Shown one piece after another: positions 17,710 through 25,292 of a stretch of 64,000 nt of DNA (position 1 is the first letter of the stretch; every line of letters starts with the position of its first letter). The position numbers and the translations under genes are program-made. This DNA comes from Streptomyces sp. NL15-2K (GTDB taxonomy: Bacteria > Actinomycetota > Actinomycetes > Streptomycetales > Streptomycetaceae): assembly GCF_030551255.1 (NCBI RefSeq), contig NZ_CP130630.1, forward strand, positions 9,485,001 to 9,549,000, written 5' to 3'. The notes under the pieces were generated by a model. It worked only from the letters and a program-made list of their open reading frames with translations. It did no database searches and was not told the DNA's origin.

Positions 17710-19074
17710 ATGAATCCGACCGGAGATACCAACCCCACCACCACTGGCCGTCGCCGGTTCCTGGGTCTCGCCGCGGGTGCCGTCGCCGCCACGCAACTCG
17801 GCATGCCCGGCCAGGCGCAGGCGGCAACAGGCGGGTCGGCGTCGGCGGGTCCCACGTCGGTGACAGGCGCCTCCGTCGGCTCCGCCCAGCCGATCCCCGG
17901 AGTCCGTCCCTTCCGCATCAGGGTTCCCCAGCGGGAGATCGGTGACCTTCGGCGGCGGCTGCGAGCCATACGCTGGCCGGAGCGCGAGACCGTCGGTGAC
18001 CGATCCCAGGGCGCCCAGCTGGCGAAGGTCCGCCCACTGGTCGAGTACTGGGGGACCGGGTACGACTGGCGCAAGGTCGAGGCGAGGCTCAACGCGCTGC
18101 CGCAGTTCATCACCGAGATCGACGGGGTGGACATCCAGTTCGCCCACATCCGCTCCCCGCACCCCGACGCTCTGCCGATGCTCATGACGCACGGCTGGCC
18201 GGGCTCGATCATCGAGCTCCTGAAGGTCATCGACCCGCTCACCAACCCGACGGCCCACGGCGGGCGCGCGCAGGACGCCTTCCACCTCGTCCTGCCGACG
18301 CTGCCCGGCCACGGCTTCTCCGGCAAGCCGACGTCGACCGGGTGGAACCCGGCCCGCATGGCGACCGCGCTCCACCAGCTCATGCTCCGGCTCGGCTATC
18401 AGCAGTACGTCTCCCAGGGCGGCGACCACGGCTCGATCATCGCTCAGATCCAGGCCACGCAGCGGCTGAAGGGTCTGCTCGGCATCCACATCAACATGCC
18501 GGGCACCGTGCCGTCGGACGTCCTGCGTCATCTGCGCAACTTCGATGCCGCGCCCTCGAATCTGTCCGCTCGCGAGAAGGTCGCCTATGACCGGCTGCTG
18601 CACTTCTACCGCGACGGTTTCGGCTACGCGGCGATGATGAACGAGAGCCCGCAGACCATCGGTTACGCCCTCGCCGACTCGCCCCTCGCGATGGCGGCGT
18701 ACTACTACGACAAGATCGCGGAGTGGACCGACTCCGGCGGTGAGCCCGAGAAGGTCCTCACCTACGACGAGATGCTCGACGCCATCTCGCTGTACTGGCT
18801 GACCAACACCGGGGCGTCGTCCTCCCGGCTGTACTGGGAAGGCACCCGGGCCGGCGGCGGCCCGTTCAACGCGTTCGACATCCCCGATGTCCCGGTGGCG
18901 GTCACGGTGTTCCCTGCCGAGATCTATCCCGCGCCGCGCAGCTGGGGCGAGCGGGCCTACGGCAACCTCATCCACTGGAACGAGGTCGACAGGGGAGGCC
19001 ACTTCGCCGCCTGGGAACAGCCCCAACTGCTGTCCCAGGAGCTGCGCACGGCCTTCAGGTCACTGCGGGGCTGA
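17710..19074 (+). CDS. Tat-exported epoxide hydrolase (EHN type)
   Basis: The 454-aa protein has a twin-arginine signal (TTTGRRRFLGLAAGAVAA), then the epoxide-hydrolase N-terminal domain (RPFRIRVPQREIGDLRRRL). The alpha/beta core has HGWPGS (oxyanion hole), GGDHGS (Asp nucleophile), a Tyr-rich cap and GGHFAAWE (catalytic His). It should open epoxides of environmental or endogenous compounds outside the membrane. AGACAAGGAG precedes the ATG. Operator A occupies its promoter, so it belongs to the same putative regulon as the hydrolases at 7323 and 9989. Confidence 0.9.
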   Translation: MNPTGDTNPTTTGRRRFLGLAAGAVAATQLGMPGQAQAATGGSASAGPTSVTGASVGSAQPIPGVRPFRIRVPQREIGDLRRRLRAIRWPERETVGDRSQGAQLAKVRPLVEYWGTGYDWRKVEARLNALPQFITEIDGVDIQFAHIRSPHPDALPMLMTHGWPGSIIELLKVIDPLTNPTAHGGRAQDAFHLVLPTLPGHGFSGKPTSTGWNPARMATALHQLMLRLGYQQYVSQGGDHGSIIAQIQATQRLKGLLGIHINMPGTVPSDVLRHLRNFDAAPSNLSAREKVAYDRLLHFYRDGFGYAAMMNESPQTIGYALADSPLAMAAYYYDKIAEWTDSGGEPEKVLTYDEMLDAISLYWLTNTGASSSRLYWEGTRAGGGPFNAFDIPDVPVAVTVFPAEIYPAPRSWGERAYGNLIHWNEVDRGGHFAAWEQPQLLSQELRTAFRSLRG

Positions 19075-19299
19075 GACCGGGCGTGTGACAGCAGGCAGCA
19101 AGAGGCCTGGTCGTTGGTTGGCCGGCCGGGCTGTAGCAAGGCTCGGATGTGTGCTGAGCGAGCGGACGATCCGCGTCAATCCACCGCGGCCCCCGAAGCG
19201 GCACCGACAGCCCTGAGGCAGGTGTCACTCGATGCCGCGGGCACAGCTGGGACATGTCACAAGGGCGACAAGGGACATGTGCAACCCGCGAAGTCGCCC
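19075..19299. other. Intergenic upstream of the ohr promoter
   Basis: No gene or clear hairpin is seen here. It separates the epoxide hydrolase stop from the tandem operators of the next gene. Confidence 0.4.
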
Positions 19300-19320
19300 A
19301 TCACCGGCTTGACGGGTGAC
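19300..19320 (+). promoter_or_regulatory. Operator A copy 4 (upstream of tandem pair)
   Basis: (A)TCACC-N9-GGTGAC with TTGACG; CATGAT follows 17 bases later as the -10 candidate. It is spaced 41 bases (about four turns) from copy 5. Confidence 0.65.
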
Positions 19321-19340
19321 GGAATGGCCGCCATGATTAC

Positions 19341-19361
19341 GTCACCGCTTCAACCGGTGAC
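19341..19361 (+). promoter_or_regulatory. Operator A copy 5 (downstream of tandem pair)
   Basis: Perfect 7-bp arms GTCACCG and CGGTGAC around CTTCAAC. The -35-like core is degenerate here, so this copy probably acts as an extra operator downstream of the transcription start, 63 bases before the ohr start codon. Confidence 0.65.
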
Positions 19362-19424
19362 ATTGAGAGTGTCCTGGACGGCAGGCGCCCGAAGACCTTG
19401 CGACCCAGATGTGGAGCACCAGTC

Positions 19425-19850
19425 ATGGCAGTCAGCTACACCGCCGTTGTCGACGTCGACGGAGAGGGCCGGAACGGCGGTCACGTCCGCTCCTCCGACG
19501 GTCTGCTGGAGACCAGCCTCGCCCTGCCCAAGGAGCTCGGCGGCGCCGGCACCGCGACCAACCCCGAGCAGCTTCTGGCCGCAGGCTGGGCCGCCTGCTT
19601 CCTCGGCGCCCTGCGCCGCGCCGCCACCCTCCGCAAGATCCGGCTCACCAGCACCACCGTCACGGCCGAGATAACACTCACGCACGGCGACGACGGCGAG
19701 TTCTCCCTCTCCGCGGTCCTCACCCCCGTGCTCGGCGGTGTCGACCAGGCCACCGCCGAGGAACTCGCGCAGGCGGCCCACCGGATCTGCCCGTACTCCA
19801 AGGCCACGCGCGACAACATCCCGGTCACCATCAACGCCAGCGCCGCCTGA
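19425..19850 (+). CDS. ohr: Organic hydroperoxide resistance protein (OsmC/Ohr)
   Basis: The 141-aa protein is an Ohr-type peroxidase that reduces organic hydroperoxides with lipoylated partners. It has the two redox cysteines in AAGWAACFLGAL and HRICPYSKATR, and the typical GGHVRSSDGLLETSLALP stretch. Length is normal. It has no adjacent ohrR; instead two operator A copies lie in its promoter, which ties peroxide defence to the hydrolase regulon. A strong terminator follows. Confidence 0.95.
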   Translation: MAVSYTAVVDVDGEGRNGGHVRSSDGLLETSLALPKELGGAGTATNPEQLLAAGWAACFLGALRRAATLRKIRLTSTTVTAEITLTHGDDGEFSLSAVLTPVLGGVDQATAEELAQAAHRICPYSKATRDNIPVTINASAA

Positions 19851-19866
19851 TCCGGCCCCCAAGACA

Positions 19867-19899
19867 GCGGGTCCCGTGTTCCCCCTGCACGGGACCCGC
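19867..19899 (+). terminator. Terminator after ohr
   Basis: A perfect 12-bp stem (GCGGGTCCCGTG with CACGGGACCCGC) and a 9-nt loop, 16 bases after the ohr stop. Confidence 0.8.
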
Positions 19900-19947
19900 C
19901 ACCCCTCAGCCCCACCCACACCTCCGATCGAAGACCGAGGGCAGGAC

Positions 19948-20145
19948 ATGGCCTCCATGACGCACACATACGTACGGATCGCCACGCAACCTCGCTCGGA
20001 TCGCGACTGCGTCTCCGGCGAGCGGACGTCCCGAGACACGGCAAGCCCCGAGGACCGTGACTGGCGGACGGACATGCAGGTGTGGAACTGGGCGGAGAGT
20101 GCGGCGCTGTCGGGTTACGGCCCGTCGGTCTCCAACTTCCTCTGA
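19948..20145 (+). CDS. Small hypothetical protein between two terminators
   Basis: The 65-aa frame starts at an ATG preceded by GGGCAGG. It is polar and Arg/Asp-rich, ending AESAALSGYGPSVSNFL. No family is recognised. A shorter start at the ATG near 20073 (MQVWNWAESAAL) is possible. The gene sits between two strong hairpins, and the second begins 11 bases after its stop, which argues that it is transcribed as its own unit. Confidence 0.45.
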   Translation: MASMTHTYVRIATQPRSDRDCVSGERTSRDTASPEDRDWRTDMQVWNWAESAALSGYGPSVSNFL

Positions 20146-20155
20146 CCGGCGGAAG

Positions 20156-20189
20156 GACCGGTCCGGCACCGGATCGTGCCGGACCGGTC
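20156..20189 (+). terminator. Strong terminator hairpin
   Basis: A perfect 14-bp stem (GACCGGTCCGGCAC with GTGCCGGACCGGTC) and a 6-nt loop. Confidence 0.8.
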
Positions 20190-20254
20190 ACCTCGCTGTG
20201 AAGGGGAACGTCAGCGGCGCGTGAGAACACCCTCGACGGCGGCGGGCACGCTTC

Positions 20255-20492
20255 ACGGCCTCCAGCTGACCGTCACATCCTCAAGGCTCAGGAGGAGCTG
20301 ACCTCCTGTGGTGTGGAGGTCTCCGGCCCGTTCCGCGACGAGACCGGCGCCTTCCACCACGTCGGTGACTCCCACCGCGTCCCCGGCGTGCACCCCGAGC
20401 GGGCCGGCTACGGCACCTTCGCCGCCTCCAAGGACCTCGACGGCAACGAGTGGTTCCTCCAAGTGGTCACCGAGCGCGCCCCCGGCCGCTGA
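20255..20492 (+). pseudogene. VOC/glyoxalase-fold C-terminal fragment
   Basis: The frame ending at TGA 20490 encodes EELTSCGVEVSGPFRDETGA, then AGYGTFAASKDLDGNEWFLQ. The D-x-D-G-N-E-W segment is the metal-ligand region of vicinal-oxygen-chelate proteins. The first half of the domain and a start codon are lacking, so it is a truncated copy. Confidence 0.65.
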
Positions 20493-20578
20493 GACCGCCA
20501 CCCCGCCACGACCACCACACCATCCATCCCCACCATCAGTGAGGTGTGGCTGCGCCTGCTGGAGACGAGGAGGGAGTC

Positions 20579-21178
20579 GTGACCACGGCACGCGACCTGG
20601 CGCTCGTCGCCCTGGGTATGCCGTCCGATCGGTCCGTGGCGCAAGGAGACCTGTCCCTTGCGCTCGCGGGGGCCGAGGCGATCGATCTCCTGGAGAGCGG
20701 AGCGCTCAGCCTGGCCGGCGGCCGCGTGGTGCCCCGCCCTCGGGTGGCGACGGGTGACCGTCTGCTGGATCAGGCGGACGCCTTGCTCATCCGGCGGGAG
20801 CCGTACGAGACGGTCGGCGAGTGGCTGTGGCGCCGCGGTGGTGAGCTCGCCGCGGCCTATGTCGACGACCTGGAGCGGGCAGGGCTCGTCACCCACCCAC
20901 GGGGCCACTTCGGGCTGCGGTCCGCGCGGACCGTCCTGGCCGACTCGCAGGCCCGCCGCAGTGCGGAGGAACGCAGGGCGTCCGGCGAGCCCGTCCTCGC
21001 CGCTCTGCTGGCGGCCGCAGGGATCGGGGAGGACCCGGCCGAGGCCCGCGAGAGCCTCATCGGGGACGCGGTCACGACGGTGCTGGCCGCCGTCGGCGAC
21101 GCGGTGACGCAGCTGGAGGCCGTACGACTGCGGCGGGACGTCGAGAACGCCGCGTTCGACAACGTGTGGCGGGGGTAG
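20579..21178 (+). CDS. GPP34/GOLPH3-family phosphoprotein-like protein
   Basis: The 199-aa protein is a bacterial GPP34-domain protein, related to the Golgi phosphoinositide-binding protein GOLPH3. Typical segments are TTARDLALVALG near the start, LALAGAEAIDLLESGALSL (residues about 22-40), and a helical C-terminus ending NAAFDNVWRG. In actinomycetes such genes are common and of unknown role, possibly lipid-related. GAGGAGGGA precedes the GTG. Neighbours give no further clue. Confidence 0.8.
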   Translation: MTTARDLALVALGMPSDRSVAQGDLSLALAGAEAIDLLESGALSLAGGRVVPRPRVATGDRLLDQADALLIRREPYETVGEWLWRRGGELAAAYVDDLERAGLVTHPRGHFGLRSARTVLADSQARRSAEERRASGEPVLAALLAAAGIGEDPAEARESLIGDAVTTVLAAVGDAVTQLEAVRLRRDVENAAFDNVWRG

Positions 21179-21309
21179 GGCCGTTACCTGCCGGACGCGA
21201 GGGCATGCGGAACCTCGTCCCTGCCGCGTGAGGTGCATAGCAGTACCCGGTTGCGGACACCGCCCGCGGGACGCGCGTGGGCGTCAGTCGGAGCTGTCCG
21301 CCTCGCCCG

Positions 21310-21849
21310 CTACACCAGGCTGTACATGACGGAACGCTGCTGCTTGTGACGCCTGATACGGCCCTTGGCGACCAGGGATTCGAGGGTGTTCCGTACCACC
21401 TGAGGTGTGGGGTTGCGATCCGGGTGCTTCTCGAGGAGTTCGTCCCGCAGCTCCTTCGCCAGACGCGGCTCGTCGTACTGGCCGAGCAGGTCCGCAAGCA
21501 GGTCACCGAGCAGAGGCTGGTGCGACTTCGTCTTCGCGCCGGCCTGTGCAGTCTTGGCGGCCGGAGTGGTCGTGGCCGACGTGGAGCGTCGCGAAGCGGT
21601 TTTGGCAGGGGCCTGCTTCACCTTTTCGATGACGGGCTCTTCCTGCGACTGCTCGGGCAGACGGGACGCGTCCGCGAAACCCTCGTACTGCTCGGCGAGG
21701 TTGATGATGTCCGCCAGGAGGGCCTCCTCCTGCTTCAACATCTTGATCTTCTCCGTCAGCTCCTGCTGTCGCCGACGGTTCTCCTCCAGGTCCGACGCGG
21801 CTTGTGCTACGTACCGCGATCGGAGCGTGGCGGCTGATTGGCTGGTCAC
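21310..21849 (-). CDS. Coiled-coil protein with C-terminal winged helix
   Basis: The 179-aa protein starts at the GTG at 21849, seven bases after GAGGGAG. Residues about 15-55 form a charged coiled coil (ASDLEENRRRQQELTEKIKM). A basic Ala/Thr/Lys linker (PAKTASRRSTSATTTPAAKT) follows, and the last 65 residues resemble a winged-helix domain (NPTPQVVRNTLESLVAKGRI) ending KQQRSVMYSLV. It is probably a DNA-binding protein conserved in Streptomyces, but I recognise no named function. The basic linker resembles those of nucleoid-associated proteins. Confidence 0.7.
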   Translation of the reverse strand: MTSQSAATLRSRYVAQAASDLEENRRRQQELTEKIKMLKQEEALLADIINLAEQYEGFADASRLPEQSQEEPVIEKVKQAPAKTASRRSTSATTTPAAKTAQAGAKTKSHQPLLGDLLADLLGQYDEPRLAKELRDELLEKHPDRNPTPQVVRNTLESLVAKGRIRRHKQQRSVMYSLV

Positions 21850-22027
21850 ACCGTTCACTCCCTCTATATGGATGACGTTGCGCATGGTACCCACACCGAG
21901 GGTCCCGTGCAGATAAGTGTCGACGCCAGATGCTTCTCTGGCATGCCTACTCTCCACGATAGGCGCTGATGTGCCTGCGCATAGAGGAAGTGTGGACCTT
22001 TTTCGACCTCCCGAGGGTTCGACGACG

Positions 22028-22873
22028 TCACTCGCACGAGACTCCCGGCGCCGACACTGGCCGGTAAGTGTGTCGTCGAACCGCCTCCCTGGCGACCTTG
22101 GTGGGTCGTTGTATGTGTGCGACCGTGTTGCCCTGTCCGGAGGGACAAGCGCGAGTGCCGGGCCGCGCCTCGGATGCGGGGCCGTCACCTGGCGGAGTGC
22201 CCAAGGCATCGCCGGTGACCAGGATGCCGCTGCCGGGCCGGGAACCTCTGCGGCTCGCAGACCGGAACATGCGTGGTTCCGCCGGCCCGGAGGGCGTGTA
22301 CGGCCCACGGGAGCACACCGGGCCGCCATGTCTGCGCGAGCACTTGGCCGACGGACACCTGATCGAGGAAGTCGCGGCGGGCGTGCGGTATCTCCTCCTC
22401 GTGCATGAGGACCGGCACGTCGTACGTGGCGCGCAGGTGCTCGCCGCGCCGACGGCCTCGCGCAGCTCCGGCGGCAGGGGAGTGGGTGGCGAGGGCTTAC
22501 GGCCCCCACAGCGGCCCTGCGGCCGTGACCTCGTCGGTTCGCCTCCGGGCGTGGGTTGCGCGGGCAACGCCGACAGGAGGTTCGCGGCCGTCATCACGGC
22601 GGCCGCCCTGGCCGCGACCTCGGACCGGGCCGTCGTCAGAGCCTCCAGGACACTGTCGCTCAACTGTGGGGCGGACATCCCGCGGAACCGATGGTCGATG
22701 AAGCGGATCCACGCCGCGTGGCTGTCGGCGCCTACGGTGACCTCCACGACGCCGTCCCTGGAACGCGCCGTCACCGACAGCGCCCTCATCTGTTCCCGGG
22801 CCCTGGACAGAGTTCCGTACCGCTCGGCGAAGTCGGCAAGGTGATCGCCGACCGCCTGGTCGAAGCGATCCAT
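22028..22873 (-). CDS. YbaB/EbfC-like nucleoid protein with read-through tail
   Basis: From the ATG at 22873, residues 1-105 are a YbaB-type domain: an N-terminal coil ([20 protein letters not shown]), then [20 protein letters not shown] and [20 protein letters not shown]. Such dimers bind DNA without strict sequence specificity. After about residue 115 the frame runs through Pro/Arg/Ser-rich sequence to 22028. Other frames of that stretch encode metallo-beta-lactamase pieces, so the last 165 residues look like read-through created by deletion of the native 3' end. The first part may still be functional. Confidence 0.6.
   Translation of the reverse strand: MDRFDQAVGDHLADFAERYGTLSRAREQMRALSVTARSRDGVVEVTVGADSHAAWIRFIDHRFRGMSAPQLSDSVLEALTTARSEVAARAAAVMTAANLLSALPAQPTPGGEPTRSRPQGRCGGRKPSPPTPLPPELREAVGAASTCAPRTTCRSSCTRRRYRTPAATSSIRCPSAKCSRRHGGPVCSRGPYTPSGPAEPRMFRSASRRGSRPGSGILVTGDALGTPPGDGPASEARPGTRACPSGQGNTVAHIQRPTKVAREAVRRHTYRPVSAPGVSCE
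22170..22480 (-). pseudogene. Metallo-beta-lactamase-fold hydrolase remnant
   Basis: On the minus strand one frame reads [20 protein letters not shown], then [20 protein letters not shown], and another reads [12 protein letters not shown], the conserved GDAL metal-ligand segment of MBL-fold hydrolases. At least one frameshift and a deletion separate them, and the HxHxDH motif is absent. This is a decayed gene inside the read-through tail of the YbaB ORF. Confidence 0.55.
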
Positions 22874-23005
22874 GCGGGGTCGCTGGGGGAGGGCGCCCGG
22901 GGGATCCGCGAGGTGGTCGTGACGCTGCACGAGGATGTCACGATGTGTGACCTGATGGACACCCACGGGCGGATCCACGGCCAGGCCGCTGTGTTCCGCT
23001 CCTGA
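22874..23005 (+). pseudogene. Unidentified 3' gene fragment
   Basis: Third-position G/C is near complete on the plus strand for [20 protein letters not shown] and [14 protein letters not shown] followed by TGA, so this was coding sequence. It starts abruptly where the minus-strand YbaB gene begins. I do not recognise the family. Confidence 0.35.
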
Positions 23006-23049
23006 TCGCCCGTGGACATGTGGAGGAGCCTCGGGGCCCTGTCGTGCGA

Positions 23050-23082
23050 GGGCCCGCCCCGGTGACACACCGTGGCGGGCCC
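23050..23082 (-). terminator. Terminator hairpin downstream of the cupin
   Basis: GGGCCCGCC and GGCGGGCCC pair perfectly around a 15-nt loop, 28 bases beyond the stop of the minus-strand cupin gene. Confidence 0.65.
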
Positions 23083-23109
23083 GTCATGTGGTGCGCAGGG
23101 CTGGGCGAC

Positions 23110-23556
23110 CTACTGGAAGTCGCAGCCCGGGTTGGGGGCGTCCTCCGACAGCGGGGCGCCGTGCGGCAGGACGTACAGGACGTCGAGGACGACATCGGTC
23201 GTGCCGAGGTTGCGGCCGATGTGCACGTGGTCCGCGCCGGAAGGCTCGGTGAGTCCGCTGCCGGCCTTGTAGACGCCGTCGGACTCGCAGTCCGAGTCGA
23301 AGTGGCTGAGTGTGCCCCGCTGGACGAGGCCGTAGAGGGTTCCGTCGTGGTAATGCCAGCCCGTGCTCTGGCCCGGGGGAATGGTGACCTGGCGGAGGAT
23401 GTAGTCCTTCCCGTCGAACGTGGTCTGGGAGATGATCTTGCCCGTCACGCCCGGACCGGCCGGGGTGGCGAACGCGGTTCCGGCGCCGAGGGACAGACCG
23501 ACGGCAGCAACCGTGGTCACTCCCAGCCGCAGCAGGTTCTTACGCAATGTGGTCAT
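23110..23556 (-). CDS. Secreted cupin-domain protein
   Basis: The 148-aa protein starts with a Sec-type signal peptide (TTLRKNLLRLGVTTVAAVGL, cleavage probably after AFA). A single cupin barrel follows, with the metal motif GWHYHDGTLYGLVQRGTL and the second motif GADHVHIGRNLG. Its role may be ligand or metal binding, or dioxygenase-like. I chose the ATG at 23556; an in-frame GTG at 23580 with AGGA upstream is the alternative. The gene is monocistronic, with a terminator behind it. Confidence 0.8.
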   Translation of the reverse strand: MTTLRKNLLRLGVTTVAAVGLSLGAGTAFATPAGPGVTGKIISQTTFDGKDYILRQVTIPPGQSTGWHYHDGTLYGLVQRGTLSHFDSDCESDGVYKAGSGLTEPSGADHVHIGRNLGTTDVVLDVLYVLPHGAPLSEDAPNPGCDFQ

Positions 23557-23580
23557 ACCTTTCAGGTGGCTTTCCAGCAC

Positions 23581-23922
23581 GCCGATCCTGGCCGGGCCGT
23601 CCCCGGAACGGTCGGTGCACTATTCGTGGGAACACGCGCTCACACAGGGCGCGGTCGGCGACAGCGGCCATGGGGACCGGACCGCGCGGCGCGTGCAGAG
23701 CAGACAATGTCACATACCTGGTTTCGGGCCTTCGGGCACGCACACCTTCCACTCAATTGTCTCTGTCTATCACATGTATCTCCATGGGCGTCGTTCCGAC
23801 GCCGAGCGACACCTCGCGAGCATATGTGTTCGCCGGTTCGTGGACCGCGGCACTTTGGCGGCACAAATGCGGCAGGCTTCTGGCACTCGCCGCTGCCTAA
23901 AGTGTGAACGCGGGGGCGCGTC
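23581..23922. other. Intergenic, nothing identified
   Basis: This is about 340 bases with several AT-rich patches (caattgtctctgtctatcac and catatgtgttc), probably promoter DNA for the cupin (leftward) and for the small ORF at 23923 (rightward). No convincing repeat or RNA was found. Confidence 0.35.
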
Positions 23923-24120
23923 ATGGAGGTACTGCTGCTGCCGCCCCCGCAAGGCCTTCTGGACAACCTGCGGCATGTCGTGCCCCAGGGGCCCGTCGTC
24001 TGCGTGACCCTGCCGGCCGAGCAGGAGACGGAGTACCGGCGCTGCTGCGAGGGAATCGTGACCATCCTCAGCTCGGGCGACATGTTCGCTTACCGCAGTC
24101 ATCGAGCCATGTATCTCTGA
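23923..24120 (+). CDS. Small hypothetical protein, possibly truncated
   Basis: The 65-aa frame (MEVLLLPPPQGLLDNLRHVV, then LPAEQETEYRRCCEGI) has strong G/C at third positions until about residue 55, after which the bias disappears (YRSHRAMYL). That suggests an authentic 5' gene part whose 3' end was replaced. No family is recognised. Confidence 0.4.
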   Translation: MEVLLLPPPQGLLDNLRHVVPQGPVVCVTLPAEQETEYRRCCEGIVTILSSGDMFAYRSHRAMYL

Positions 24121-24354
24121 GACACCTCGAAATGGCGACCCGGTGCGCATGCTGTGGTGAACCTTTCGGCCTGCTGCTGCGTTCTGCAGGTGGAAGGCTC
24201 TGCCGTCGGCCACGCGGGCGGCGGTGGCCGTGACGGGACTTTTCAGCCACGCTCTCGTGGTCCGTTCCCGTCCCCGCACACGTGTCGTGAACCATTGGCG
24301 CTGGCCCGTCCGTTCCTAAGGGGCTCCGCGGTGAGACGGATGAGCCGGGTTCGG
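24121..24354. other. Intergenic, nothing identified
   Basis: No frame on either strand shows a recognisable product and no strong inverted repeat was found. Confidence 0.3.
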
Positions 24355-24463
24355 CTCCCTCCCCATACGCGACACGTGGTCGGCGGCACCGGCCTCGGTC
24401 GCGGGCAGACCGCCGTAGGAGTGCGTGAGGACCGTCGCCGGCCCGTACAGGCCGGCCAGCTGG
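24355..24463 (-). pseudogene. Alpha/beta hydrolase nucleophile-elbow scrap
   Basis: The minus strand encodes GPATVLTHSYGGLPATEAGA followed by ADHVSRM. HSYGG is a Ser-nucleophile elbow of the kind found in the intact hydrolase at 9989. Nothing else of the gene remains. Confidence 0.5.
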
Positions 24464-24686
24464 GGCACACGTGAGGAGACATATGTCCCGCTCGTTCCCC
24501 GGTCGGGCTGGAGAGTATGCCGAGGGGCAACCATGTCCGGGCGTCCGGAGTGCTTGTGTGAGCTTACGGTGAGGGCCGCAGGATCTGGAAAGGAAGCGCG
24601 TGGACCCCTTCGGCAAGCCCCCCCAACGACCTCGCCGCCGACTGGGCCCCGCGTTCGCCGGGACCGCGCGCCGCTCAGGTGAGGGG
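24464..24686. other. Intergenic, nothing identified
   Basis: This lies downstream of the CGNR gene. No clear hairpin or coding remnant was recognised. Confidence 0.3.
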
Positions 24687-25250
24687 TCAGCGTGCGGCCA
24701 CGGCGGGCGTGGTCTTCTTGCGTGCGCGGTATGCGGCGGCCTTGATCTTGTTGCCGCAGGACTCCATGCCGCACCACTGGCGCCGCATGCCCCGGGAGCG
24801 GTCGATGTAGACCCTGGTGCACTCGGGGTTGCCGCATTCCTTCATCAAGGGGACGTCCGGGCCGCTGAGCAGTTCCACGGCCTGCCGGGCGACGGTCGCC
24901 AGCGCCTGCTCGGGCGTCGCCTCGGTGAGCCGCCCGGTCGGGGTGAGCTGGGGCGTCACGGGGGTCTTGCGCGCGGCGGCGTTGACCGTGTCGAGCGCCT
25001 CCCGGTCGAACTCCTCGCCGAGACGGCGGTCGGTGACGAGCCGGTAGATGGCCTCGCGTACGGTCGTGGCCTCCCGGACGTCGTCCTCCTCGCCGGGAGT
25101 GATCGTGTCCACCAGCCCGGACTCCAGGTACCAGGCATTCAGCCGTTCCGGTGTCACGAACATCTCGAACCGGGTCGAGCGCCGGGCTCGGAGGGTCGCC
25201 GCGAAGTCGAGGGCCGGGTGCCCGCATACGAATACATGGTCAAGATTCAC
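24687..25250 (-). CDS. CGNR zinc-finger / ABATE-domain regulator
   Basis: The 187-aa protein has an N-terminal ABATE (DUF1470-type) domain beginning CGHPALDFAATLRAR, and a C-terminal zinc ribbon CGNPEC-x20-CGMESCGNK followed by KAAAYRARKK. The family's CGNR signature is CGNK here. Members are described as putative stress-induced transcription regulators, with the zinc ribbon likely binding nucleic acid. The GTG start at 25250 is directly adjacent to operator A copy 6, with no room for a conventional leader. A protein bound there would block its own initiation region. This makes it the best regulator candidate for the operator A genes; that link is inference. Confidence 0.8.
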   Translation of the reverse strand: MNLDHVFVCGHPALDFAATLRARRSTRFEMFVTPERLNAWYLESGLVDTITPGEEDDVREATTVREAIYRLVTDRRLGEEFDREALDTVNAAARKTPVTPQLTPTGRLTEATPEQALATVARQAVELLSGPDVPLMKECGNPECTRVYIDRSRGMRRQWCGMESCGNKIKAAAYRARKKTTPAVAAR

Positions 25251-25271
25251 ATCACCATCTTGACAGGTGAC
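25251..25271. promoter_or_regulatory. Operator A copy 6, abutting the CGNR start codon
   Basis: (A)TCACC-N9-GGTGAC with TTGACA reading rightward. The CGNR gene runs leftward from the base next to it. No rightward gene follows, so the site is more likely an operator than a promoter here. Confidence 0.6.
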
Positions 25272-25292
25272 TTATGTCGGATGCAAGGAGCG

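Noticed and set aside
19425..19850. The ohr operators were first considered as OhrR boxes.
   Set aside because: Known OhrR sites are AT-rich inverted repeats, whereas these are GC-type GTCACC/GGTGAC sites shared with non-peroxide genes.
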